Below, piece after piece: positions 53,040 to 62,955 of a stretch of DNA of 64,000 nt. The notes beneath the pieces are model-generated. The model saw nothing but the letters and a program-made list of their open reading frames with translations. It did no database searches and was not told where the DNA came from. This DNA is from Cutaneotrichosporon cavernicola. Taxonomy: Eukaryota; Basidiomycota; Tremellomycetes; Trichosporonales; Trichosporonaceae. The DNA lies in the NCBI RefSeq assembly GCF_030864355.1, contig NC_083395.1, positions 1,922,001 to 1,986,000 on the forward strand. Direction: 5' to 3'. The translations under genes were made by a program, and so were the position numbers. Every line of letters begins with the position of its first letter. The first letter of the stretch is position 1.

Positions 53040-53851
53040 TGAACGAAAAAGGAGAGGGTCTTTCTGAAGAATACAGACATAGAGAGAGATCTTGTCAACT
53101 TGCCAGCATCTTGTTGGATCGTGCTGGATAGTTGCGAGTCGGAAGTCGGAAGAGTTAAAGAGTGGAAACAGTGAAGCAATTCAGTTGTAAATAGATTCAT
53201 ATTCATGCATCGCCTAGGGGCTTGTGCAGCCGACACGGGATCTGGTGACCGCAACGCTGAGACAGAAGCAGAAGCCTGGCCCTGAAGCAACGACGAGGTT
53301 GAGCCAATGACTGTCCACATCCAATACAGTACCAAGAAAGACGGGTCTGGTTGGCTTGTCATCTTGCGTGGGCGCGAGAAGACGTTGTTGGGGCGTGTGT
53401 AATGGTCTGGCGTTGCTGGATCCAGACCAGGCCCATGCACTGTACGACTTGAACCTTGAAGTTGTGAATCTGGATCTGGGTTGATGAATTGATACTGGTC
53501 AGATTCCTCAGATGCACAGGCCACAGACAAGAGTCAAGGACAAGCAACTGCTGGGTCTTAACCGTAGGACCTCGGCACTCCTCACCCCCCTGCCGCTTTC
53601 GCTAGGCAGAAGAGCCAGGGGTCGTGGCAGTTCTTGGTTCGCACAAGTCGTGCGCGCTCGGACCTCCCAGTCCACATCCCATCCAGCCCAACCCCATCCC
53701 CACCCGCGACGATCAGTGCTCTTAAGAGATTCCATAGATCCCCAAAACGTCATCTCTTACATCTCTCATCCATCATCCATCCTTGCCTTCCCCTAAGCTC
53801 CCTCCCTTCCTCCTTCCTGTTTCCTCCTTCCCCCACCCCCCACTCCCAACA
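53040..53851. other. Intergenic, about 810 bp
   Basis: Between serA and paralogue 9. No gene. Its right end (53770-53850) is a pyrimidine-rich leader (CCTCCTTCC repeats) just before the ATG. Confidence 0.4.
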
Positions 53852-54877
53852 ATGACCTTCGCGGACGCCTACCCACACCTTTGGGACGCCATTTTCTCGG
53901 CCGCCTCCTACCCCTCCCTCCTCCGACTACGTGCGACCTCCAAAGCCGTCAGAGACCAAGTGGACGCGCGCCTGTGCTCACACTTGGCCGTCCGTCTTCC
54001 CGGCGGCGAAGTGCGAGCCATAATGGACGACGAGCTAGTTCGCCTGCCTGCCGACTGGCGGACCCACGCCAAGGCAGTGCACACGCTCTCCCTCGTCCCC
54101 TCTGTCCGGACCGTATCCCTCCCCAACGCCGCCGACCTCATTTGCTCCTTCACCCCAACGAGTGGGGATGTACGCTGGACCATGGAGCGTATCAGCATGG
54201 GGGAGGCTCTCGACCGCCTCGAAGCACTCTCCGGCTTTTCCGCATGGAACGCAGCGGGACATCGAGCAGCCTGGGCCTCCCAAGATTGCTGGTGCGGTGC
54301 CCGACGTGGTGTCCCAATTCCCCTCCTGGCCGGGATGGCGGCTTTGGTTAAGGTTAAAACCATCCGGAGCTGGGGAATGCACGTCTGCGCGATCCCCATT
54401 ATCGCTGAGAGGATCGTATTCCACTCCCTCCTCTCGGACGGCCCATACTCGCCACCAACGACGCTCGTTGCGACTATCTCCACAACAGGCGATAACCCGG
54501 GCGTACGACCGTGGTCGCCTTTGGGGACGGTGACGAACGCCGCGATCCATATCACAGGCCCGCATCCGCGCCGAGACATCACGTGGGCTATTGGAAGCCT
54601 CATGCCTGCCCTCGTTGCCCCATTACTCCGGCGAGGAGTGGATGTCAGCCTCGACTACGAGCGTGGGATGAGGGGCGCGGGAACCGGATGTCCACCCGAA
54701 GCGTTTTGCGATGGCCTGGCAAAGTGGTTGCGCTGGAATGGGAGGCTAGTGGATACGCATCTTGGGTTTGAAAGTGGAGAGGTGGAGAAGTGGTGTACAG
54801 GGCCAGAGTGGCCAGTGGACTACTCGGGGGTTCATCTGATGTCGGATCCGGTCGTAACCGGCCCGGCTTTTATTTAA
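53852..54877 (+). CDS. F-box-like family protein (paralogue 9), intronless
   Basis: 341 residues from the ATG at 53852. The F-box-like segment is AYPHLWDAIFSAASYPSLLR, then LRATSKAVRDQVDARLCSHL, close to that of paralogues 7 and 8. The Cys motif is QDCWCGARRGVP. After it come KTIRSWGMHVCAIPIIAERI, comparable to REWREMHWCAEITSPRRVFF in paralogue 7. The C-terminal signature EEYR is not clear here; the end reads CTGPEWPVDYSGVHLMSD. Function unknown. Confidence 0.65.
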   Translation: MTFADAYPHLWDAIFSAASYPSLLRLRATSKAVRDQVDARLCSHLAVRLPGGEVRAIMDDELVRLPADWRTHAKAVHTLSLVPSVRTVSLPNAADLICSFTPTSGDVRWTMERISMGEALDRLEALSGFSAWNAAGHRAAWASQDCWCGARRGVPIPLLAGMAALVKVKTIRSWGMHVCAIPIIAERIVFHSLLSDGPYSPPTTLVATISTTGDNPGVRPWSPLGTVTNAAIHITGPHPRRDITWAIGSLMPALVAPLLRRGVDVSLDYERGMRGAGTGCPPEAFCDGLAKWLRWNGRLVDTHLGFESGEVEKWCTGPEWPVDYSGVHLMSDPVVTGPAFI

Positions 54878-55367
54878 TTAACAGAATTGAACAACTGTCG
54901 TTGAACAGCGCCGGACAGCTGTACACATAGGCAAACCATGTGACTGCCACATGGTAAACTCCAGGTATCCTTGTGAGCAAGTCGGCGCTGGTTGAACATG
55001 CAAGCTCATGCTGACTGGCAATCTGACAACTCGGTAAAGTCGACCACACTCCAGTCCTGACCCCCCGCGCGGGTACCTTTCATTCCCACGACCTCACCAC
55101 TAACCTCGTATCGCCGCTTCCACCATGCGATTCCCTACGAGGTCCAGTCTTCCCAAACCATAGACTATGGGGGCGCCCACACCTCGGTGGGGACTTGTCT
55201 ACCGCTCGCGCAGATGAGAGAGTTGGAGGCGACGGTGGGAGCGGCATGGTAGCGCTACGACGCAGGACCGGGTTGAACGTCTCGACAGACAACGAAGAAA
55301 GGATACAGACGCAGGGGCGCAGTCACGGAGTTGATCCTGAAGAGAACAGAATCGAGACAAGTACAAG
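54878..55367. other. Intergenic, about 490 bp
   Basis: No gene seen. The remnant that follows may extend back into it but I cannot show that. Confidence 0.35.
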
Positions 55368-55629
55368 ATGCTGCCTTCTGTTGGGCGTATGAGCGAGCAT
55401 GGGCCCCATTATGAGCAGCCCAAGAGCACAAGGGGTTTTTTGGACCGCGACGTCGTCGAAGAAATGTTCAGGGAGAGTTTGGCCAAGAGGCTCTGGTTTG
55501 CGTACCGGACCAGTGGCCGCGAGGACAGCTGTGGCAGCAAGTCGGCGTCAAATGTGCCGGTACGAGTACCGCAACTCGATCGGGAAAGAGATGTACGCCC
55601 TCGAGGCGTACTGTCGTCCACCGCAGTAA
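55368..55629 (+). pseudogene. Frameshifted C-terminal remnant of an F-box-like family gene
   Basis: Two frames carry family content in succession. The first (about 55430-55545) reads FLDRDVVEEMFRESLAKRL, like FDVKERFREMMRAAISERG of paralogue 1. The second (to the TAA at 55627-55629) reads CRYEYRNSIGKEMYALEAYC, then RPPQ, matching TDEEYRAETDEEVYALETYM of paralogue 7. A frame change between about 55540 and 55560 separates them, and the F-box end is missing. It is a decayed copy. Confidence 0.6.
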
Positions 55630-55828
55630 TCATTGTCAATTTGATCAGCTGCAGGAGGCAGCAAGACTGAACTGTATTGACAGGCCAGTCCATTACAGGC
55701 ACATCATCATTCCCCACCACCTCTTGACTTCTCCCGACCGTTTCCTCTTCGATGCAATGTTTACCTGCATTAACTTCTAATTTCTGACCAGCTCAGGCTG
55801 GGACTGTCCGTTTCTACCACCACTCTGC

Positions 55829-56751
55829 CTAACGACACTTGCCACCCGAGCAGTTCTGCCCAACTTTGCACTGGTTGTTGCACCCACCGCAGTTGTTGTT
55901 ATCGTTGTCGAGGTTGACGCACTCGCCAGTGTGGCCGCCAGGGCAGTACGTCTGGGCACCGCAACCCCCGATATTGTTGCAGACGCCGTTGACGCAGTTC
56001 TCCCCGACTCGGCACCAGTTCCCGCACGACCCGCAGTGCCGGTTGTCGTTGAGGGTGTTGAAGCACTCGAAGCCGGGTCCGTGGGTGGCCCCACAGTAGA
56101 GGAAGCCCTGCGCACCGTTGTTGCAGGCGTGGCCGGCGCTGACACTGGGCTCCTCGGGGTTGGCACTCGGGTAGACCGGAGGCGCTGGGGATTTCGTGTA
56201 GCTGAATGAGGGTGCCGGTACGAGACTGAACGTGGGCTCGGGCACGACGCTGGTATCATTTTGACCAGAAGGCCAGTCACAGCTACCACCCGTGCAGATC
56301 ATGCCCTCCGGGCATCGGAAGTTGCAATAGCCGCAGTTGTTAGCATTGCTCGAGAGGTCGACACAGTCCTCTTCAAAAAGGCACTGTTCCCATCCAGGCT
56401 GGCACTGCTTCTTGATGCACTGGCCGTTCTCGCATGCCTGGCCGCGCAAGCACTGATGTCAACCCCGGTCTACCTCACAACAACTCACCTCGTTAACGCA
56501 CTCGCCACAGTTGAGGGGATCGTTCATGAGATCGTAGCACTTGCCATCGCCACAGTACTTCTCGCCGTTAGGTCCACAAGGGGTATCCCGGGGCGGCTCG
56601 TCGGACGGACTCGGGGTCGCACTCGGGGAGGTGGGAGCCGAGTCTGATGATGGCAGAACAGCCGCCTGCACTGTGGCTAGGGTCAGTGTGGGCGGATAGA
56701 GGGAAGAAACTAACCCAAGGCGGTGAAGAGAATGAGGATCTTGGAGACCAT
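55829..56751 (-). CDS. Secreted Cys-rich protein with Stig1-like repeats, 3 exons
   Basis: From the ATG at 56751 the first exon encodes a signal peptide (MVSKILILFTAL, completed VQA after the join), with cleavage likely before AVLPSS. A Pro/Ser linker follows, then repeated modules of the type C-x-D/NL-x-x-D-x-x-NCG-x-C-x-x-x-C-x-x-G-x-x-C-x-x-G-x-C. Examples are KCYDLMNDPLNCGECVNE, CVDLSSNANNCGYCNFRCPE, CFNTLNDNRHCGSCGNWC and CVNLDNDNNNCGGCNNQC. This spacing is that of the stigma-specific protein Stig1 family, first known in plants and also found in fungi and bacteria. A Ser/Pro-rich hinge lies between modules 2 and 3. Introns are about 45 and 36 nt. It is expected to be extracellular or wall-bound. 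The role is unknown. Confidence 0.75.
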
Positions 56752-58017
56752 GGTAGGAGTATCGAGTATGGATGAAGATATTTACGGATAAGCATGTCCC
56801 CACACCCCGACGGCTTTTATGTCTTTCTGGATCCCAGCCAGGTTCAGTCGTGGCACTACGTCCTGTTCAGCTAGTTCTTTCCCGTCTCCTCCCCGCTTTG
56901 CGCGGACGGCTTCTCCCTCCCCTCTCACCACACCACCCTCACCAGCAGTTACGCGGTTCACATTCACTTCCACGTATTGCGATCCCGCGCACTAGCGTCG
57001 CGAGGTAGTTCCATCTCATCCCCACCCCAAAGTTCGAGGGTCGACCCAAGCGCTAACCACGAGCTTTGGTTCACGGGAGTGAGTGGGGATCAGTGCACCC
57101 GCAGACGCGGCGGTACTACAGTATCATGACCGCGGCGCGATAAAGCAGCAGATGATACGCGAAACAGGAGGTGGAACGCGAGGTGTCCAGGCACGCTGGA
57201 CATGACTTGTGTCGTAATCAAAGTAATGTGTGCCTGTGTCCAAGTGATGTCCATCAAATCACAATGTTCCATGCCAGCATCCGCAACAATCAATGAACGC
57301 ACAGGCACGCTTCCCATCGGGCGTTGGCATGCTCAACCTAACAACGGACATTGATACCCGAGATTATATGTGGCTGGGCAAAGAGACAGCCGTAATGCGG
57401 GGAGGTCACGCGCACAAACATTGACATGACACCCAAGCTACTCCGTGTCTGTTGCAGGTACCGTGTCTGGCCCGAGATGGCGGCAGCAATGAGCCTTGCA
57501 ACATGGATATCGGTAGCGACGACGTGTTGGACCCCGGGCTCCTCGGGAACGGATACCAACGTGCTGTAGACATCTGTGGGAATCGTGATCTGGCTGCACA
57601 ATCAACCGCCCAAGCTCAGCACAGTAAAGCTCCAAGACCTCGGAAGACCCCATTTCTAACCGGACGTAATCAGACGAGGCGTGCCTCAGTCGGCATGGGA
57701 GGCCGGGTACCTGGTGTTTCTGGGAAGGCAGATACCTGTGGCCGGAGGGCCCCACGCGCCATCTAGCTGTGCGAAACGGTTTCGTTAGGTGACTACCATC
57801 CGGTCGGCATGACCAGCGGCGATCGGCGATGGGAATCCGCTGGAAATCGGCTAGCATGGCAACTGTACTTGTCGGATGGGGACCATGGCTATGGGACGAT
57901 AAAGTGGGCAGGTCGTGAATCAAGGCGAGAGATCATTTGACCAAGTAATGAGTACCATCTGAATGACATAAAAGGGGGATGCATCGAGGACTTACCGGAG
58001 TGACAACTTGATCCACC
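56752..58017. other. Divergent intergenic region, about 1.27 kb
   Basis: Between the two Stig1-like genes, so both promoters lie here. No gene recognised; the open frame at 57438-57923 (minus) looks random. Confidence 0.4.
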
Positions 58018-58813
58018 ATGCTCTTCTCCTCACTCTGCCTCGCTTCCCTGGCGGTCGTCACCGCCACGCCCGCTCGTCTCGTCTCCATGCGCCTCGGCAC
58101 ACGTGGATACCTCCCCCAGGATGGAGGTTGCCGCCCGGGCGACACACTTTGCGACCCTGTCCTAGCTGACGGCACCGGCGGATGGTGCGCCAACCTCAAG
58201 AACGACCCGAGCAACTGCGGCGCGTGCGGCGAAATGTGCGGCGCCTCCTTTGGCCGCTGTACCAATGGCTATTGCCCGGCCAACGACCCAAACGCCTGTC
58301 AGAAAGGCTGGACTGGATGTGAGGGTGGGCCCGGCGGGTATTTCCCCTTCACTTGCACAGACTTGCAGAACGACGTGACAAACTGCGGTAACTGCTTTAT
58401 CCGCTGCCGCGACCACCAGACCTGCAAGGGCGGCGAGTGTGTCGACGACGCGAACGCACCGCCTATCCCCCCTTTGCTAGACCAATCGTGCCAGAAGGGT
58501 TTCCTTTGGTGCGATGGCAGCTGTCGGAACATCCAGAACGACAACGAGAACTGCGGCCGGTGCCGCGTCATGGTGAGGTCTATGTTGGGCAGAGCTGACG
58601 CAAGTGCGCAGATGGCCAGAACTGTGTCGATGGCACCTGCACGCCCAAAACGACGTGTCCCCAGGACTACTGTGGCGGTGTCGGATGCGTCAACAAGCAG
58701 AACGACAACCGGCACTGCGGCAAGTGTAATAACAAGGTGAGCAAACCTCGCCGATGAAAGCTGACAGCCAGTGCGAGCCTGGCAAGAACTGCTGGAACGG
58801 CGTGTGCTCGTAA
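58018..58813 (+). CDS. Secreted Cys-rich protein with Stig1-like repeats, second copy, 3 exons
   Basis: 242 residues joined 58018-58572, 58605-58736 and 58772-58813; both introns (32 and 35 nt) fall between cysteines inside modules. The signal peptide is MLFSSLCLASLAVVTA with cleavage likely near ATPAR. Modules include WCANLKNDPSNCGACGEMCG, CTDLQNDVTNCGNCFIRCRD, CRNIQNDNENCGRC and CVNKQNDNRHCGKC; the last exon supplies CEPGKNCWNGVCS, which ends the final module and the protein. The order of Cys residues is the same as in the neighbour at 55829, so the two are paralogues in divergent orientation. Likely a cell-surface or secreted disulfide-rich protein; function unknown. Confidence 0.75.
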
Positions 58814-59212
58814 ACCCTGGGAGTTGCTAGGTGGACCATGTAGATGCAAACAAATCAGAAGTCGTAGTCAAATGCGAGTGGAATACGAAGCCAGATGTGT
58901 CTTTGAGAAGCATAATTCTGATATAAACATAACGCTCATCATAGCGTCATAGCCACCGTCCGTAGGTGTGGGCTCTGATTCAGTCCAAGGCGGCAGCGAG
59001 GGGGATTCGGGTATCCAGTGCTGCTCGAGCAGGTTGACCTCGCGGAGAGAGAGAGGGCGTGAAACATTCATGGGATGCTCTTCAATGTGTGAGTGAATTC
59101 AACGACCGGGCTGTGACCATCTTGTCGAAGCTGTGCCGTAGCGAGATACTGTAGCACCTATTCCAGGGTTTCTACCCCCACTTGCTCCGCTCACACCCAC
59201 GCGTACCTGTCG
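58814..59212. other. Intergenic, about 400 bp
   Basis: Tail-to-tail gap between the second Stig1-like gene and the LYC1-like gene. Nothing recognised. Confidence 0.4.
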
Positions 59213-60627
59213 TCAGTTCTGCCTGCCCCAGACCCACTTCTCATCAAACTCCCACTCGACGTCGTTGTCAGTTACCCCATACACTGCCAGACACGGCTGG
59301 TTCTCTTCTGGGAGCATAACTGCACCCCCCGCTTCCTCATCCCACCCGTACCCTTGCCATGCCTCGATGCGATTCACCCCTTCCCGAGTCGCCGCGGCAA
59401 CAACCGCGTACCACGGCACGCCTGGGGTCGAGTACATAACGACTAGGCGTGCGCGGTCGTGAGCATTGTACGCCTCAGGAGAGTCCTGCGGCTCCGTTTC
59501 TGAGTCACGCAACTCCTCAGGCTTCCTGCGTGCCCCAGGCTTGACGCTATACGTGAAGAACGGCCGTTCGCCATCAACTTCCGGAAGCACGAGGCCGTAG
59601 GCTGCTTCTGGCCGCGCCCCAGGGATGACTTCGTACCGCACTGCGTGCACACCGAAGCAGCCACTTGGGTTAACGAGCGTAGTAGGATAGGGCTCACGGA
59701 TCAGGCAGGATAGCGAGGCGAGTCTTGTTCTTGTCACCCTTATTGATCAGGTCGCGGCGGATACGGTGTGATGCCTCCTGCTCCCACGCAGGCAGCTCGT
59801 CTCGGTGCAGCCACGTCCAGCCCTCGAGGTCTGGCTCCGTGGCGGGCTGCTGGACGTTCCACTGACGAACGATAAGCTCCTCGGGCATCCAACCAGGCTC
59901 ATTTTCGCCCTTCGTGCACTTGGCGTAGAATTCCTTGCCAACTCCGCTGTAGAGAACGCTAAATACCGCGTCCTGCATGCCGGAGGGAATCACTGGCGGC
60001 TTGCCCCACGTTAATGGGAAGGGAGGCAGTGTGTCAGCCGGCGCAAGGATATAGTGTAGCAGCCGCATCATATGCCGCGCGTAGCCGTTACCACGATGTG
60101 CGGCATTCGTGTACACGCACGCGATGCCGTAGCTCGTGCAGTCGATGGGCTCCGAAGAACCGGGTGGCAGATACACGCCTGGACGGAGGTAGCTGTGGTC
60201 AGCTGCAATAGTAAAACGCCTCAACGCAACTCATCCGCAGCGTAGACACCACATAGCTTGAAGCTATTCTCATGACTCACGTTTCGCAGCCACACAGGAT
60301 GTTTCCCGTGCCCGGATCGCTGCGCGGGACAAGTGCCCACGTCAGGAAGGTTGGCTTTCCGTCAGTTGCGTTCCACCGTGCTGTGCGGTCAAAGAACAGG
60401 CGGCGCCTTTCGATAAAGTCGTCAAAGTCCCTGTAGCCTCGCGCCTCAAACCAGGTGGGATACTGGTTTACCTGGGCCGTGTGCCACTGCGCATCACTGG
60501 AGAGGACAAGAGTGGTATCCTCGAGGTTTACAGACGAGTGCCTGGTGTCGACGACATCGCGAGAGGGCTGGACGTCAGGCATGTCGGGCATGGTGGCTAT
60601 GGTGGATAGGGAGGTTAGATATTGCAT
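59213..60627 (-). CDS. LYC1-like N-acetyltransferase (GNAT fold), 3 exons
   Basis: Starts at the ATG at 60627 or the in-frame ATG at 60591, which I cannot decide between. Lyc1 of Yarrowia is a lysine N-acetyltransferase of lysine breakdown. The N-terminal half has WFEARGYRDFDDFIERRRLF and LVPRSDPGTGNILCGCET. The acetyl-CoA site is CVYTNAAHRGNGYARHMMRL (R-x-x-G-x-G/A pattern). The C-terminal half, starting GVGKEFYAKCTKGENEPGWM, fits the Lyc1-type second domain. It ends EWEFDEKWVWG. The second intron is 34 nt (GTGAGC to CCCAAG), and both joins keep the frame. It is divergent from CMR1. Confidence 0.7.
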
Positions 60628-60870
60628 TGGTCAGCAACGTAAAGCCGCGGTTGTTAACACCCATAGTCCGTGAGGCGCGCGGGGGTGTTTGGAGACCCGG
60701 AAGGGGTTCCCCACATCAATAGGCATGCGGAACCAAACACTCCCACACCCTTTAGGCACGTATCCACGCGGGGCCTCGGTGACGCGACTTTGGTGGACGC
60801 GTCCAGCAATGTGGCGACACGAAACATTACCACCTCCCTCCACTTCACTCCATTTCATCACGTTGCAAAC
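60628..60870. promoter_or_regulatory. Bidirectional promoter between the LYC1-like gene and CMR1
   Basis: About 240-280 bp between divergent start codons. It contains ACGCGT-like and ACGCGGGG elements around 60768-60800; ACGCGT is the MluI cell-cycle box in fungi, which would suit the DNA-damage protein CMR1, but the match is not exact. Confidence 0.35.
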
Positions 60871-62728
60871 ATGCCCAAAGATAACGAATAGTGAGTAACA
60901 CAGTGTCAACGCTGACTCGTAGCGAGCTCGAGAGGCAGAAGACAATCGCAGAGAACCGGGCGCTGCTCGACTCGCTCGGCCTCGACTCGGGCGGCGAGGC
61001 CAAACTCCACCTGACGCCAGCCCCCAAGCCGAAACCCGCGGCGACCCGGAAACGCAAGGCCCCGCCGGCCAAGGTCGAGCGCGAGCCGCGGCGGCGCAGT
61101 GGACGGATCGCCGGCTTAGAAGCTGACGGGTACGAGGCGGCGCTGAAGCAGGCAGTCGAGGAGAAGGCGGTCGAAGAAGCGCGCGTGCGCGACCGTCGGC
61201 CGAGACGGCAGATGATGCCGATCGCTGAGATGCACGAGGAGGACTTGCCGCCAGTAAAAGCCGAGGACGAGAGTGAGGAGGCCAAAGTGGAGCGGGCACG
61301 AGAGGAGGAGCGCGCTAAGGAGCTCGAGGCATTCCTGACTGATATTGCGGAGAAGAAGGCGGCACGGACCTTCCCCAGCATGAAAGACAGTGCGCATGAT
61401 GCGTACGCCGACGCGGATGCGCTGCCGGCCGAAGTGGCTCGTCTCAAGGACGCCTTCAAGGGCATGGTTCTGAGTGCCAATGCCAAGGTCACGACGGAGC
61501 GCGTCTTCTCCATGGTCGTGCATCCCGAACCCACCAAGAACCTCGTCCTCGTCGGCGACAAATATGGCCAGCTAGGAATCTGGGACGCTCTGGGCCCGTC
61601 CTTCACCGAAGCGGACGAGGGCGAGGACACGGAGGGGCGTGTCTGGCGCGTACAGGCGCATGCCAAGAACTCGATCTCGTGCATGAAGGTCGACCCGATC
61701 GCGGGTTCCAGCGTGAGTTGGTGACCGTCAGTTTTGTGCTGAATTCAGCTTTACTCCTCGTCATACGACTGCTCGCTGCGCAAGCTCGACTTCGCGACAT
61801 GCGTGTCGACAGAGCAGTTTGCGTTCGACGACGACGATATGCTTATCACGCATTTTGACCTCACCCCGAGCGGACAGGAAGCGTGGCTCGTTGACAAGAA
61901 CGGCGGTATCTCTCACTGCGACTTCCGTGAAGGTGGAGAGCGCCGACGATGGGTGGTGCAAGAGGGGGGGCGGGCGGCCAAGCTCGGCGGCGTGAGCGTG
62001 AACCGTGAGTTGTCGTCTCTGGTCTTGGTTGACAGCAGCACTACAGCCGCACTTAATCTGCACCGCAGGCAACGACCAGCACCTCCGAATATGGGATGTG
62101 CGGCACCTGGGCCGTATTACTCCCAAGGCCGCCGAGTCACTGGCGCCTCCCGAAGACCGACCAGATGAAGCACTGGACACTTTCCCGACCAGCTCGATCC
62201 CCGTCGAAAGAATCGAGAACTACATGCAGGGCTCCAAGGGGAAGGGGCTGCTACGTGCTGCGTACCAGCACGGCAAGAGCTGCTCGGCGGCTTACTGGGA
62301 CCCAACAGGGCGACGTATCCTCACCACAAGTTATGACGACAAGTTGCGGAGTAAGCCAAGTTGAATCCTGGTCACTAACATTAGTCTGGACTCTCAACCC
62401 ACAGTCGTTCATACTCGACCAACCGCTGCCGGTAACACAATTCAAGCCGTCCAAGTCAATCATCCACAACTGCCAGACAGGGCGATGGCTGACAATACTA
62501 CGCGCGAACTGGTCGCTGAACACGGACTACATGCCTCACTTCACTGTGGGCAACATGAAACGCACGCTGGACGTGTTCGCCGCTACAGGCGACAAGATTG
62601 TAGCTCTGTGGGCCGAGGGCGTGACTGCTGTACCGGCGGTTACTGCATCTCATCCTGGGCGGGTCGACTGCGTGGTAGGGGGTAACACGTCGGGGAGAAT
62701 TCAGCTGTGGACCGCTGGATCAGAGTAG
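60871..62728 (+). CDS. CMR1: WD-repeat DNA-damage-binding protein CMR1/WDR76, 5 exons
   Basis: 563 residues joined 60871-60890, 60923-61712, 61749-62004, 62069-62350 and 62385-62728. CMR1 binds damaged DNA and co-localises with replication stress sites. The first exon is 20 nt (MPKDNEY, with Tyr split). The family start YELERQKTIAENRALLDSLG is followed by a basic disordered stretch (KRKAPPAKVEREPRRRSGRI). The WD part includes SMVVHPEPTKNLVLVGDKYG, LYSSSYDCSLRKLDFA, NDQHLRIWDVRHLG, AAYWDPTGRRILTTSYDDKL and the last blade SGRIQLWTAG. Introns are 32, 36, 64 and 34 nt. Confidence 0.9.
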
Positions 62729-62955
62729 TGTCAGAGTGTATCGTTATGGCAGTAACATTGGCATACTCCTGTCTGCTAATACATGTCATGTATCGCCAAG
62801 AGGTGCGAGAAGCAGGAACGGGAATGATGGGTGTAGGACCGCGGCTGATGACGTCAGCCAATCAGGCTGATTCGGTACTCAACTAATCCACAATCTGCAA
62901 ACACCACATCCTCACCCACCAAAGCATCCAGGCATTGAAAGCAACAACAAGCGTG
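62729..62955. other. Intergenic, about 230 bp
   Basis: Between CMR1 and the last gene. An AT-rich stretch with no gene. Confidence 0.4.
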
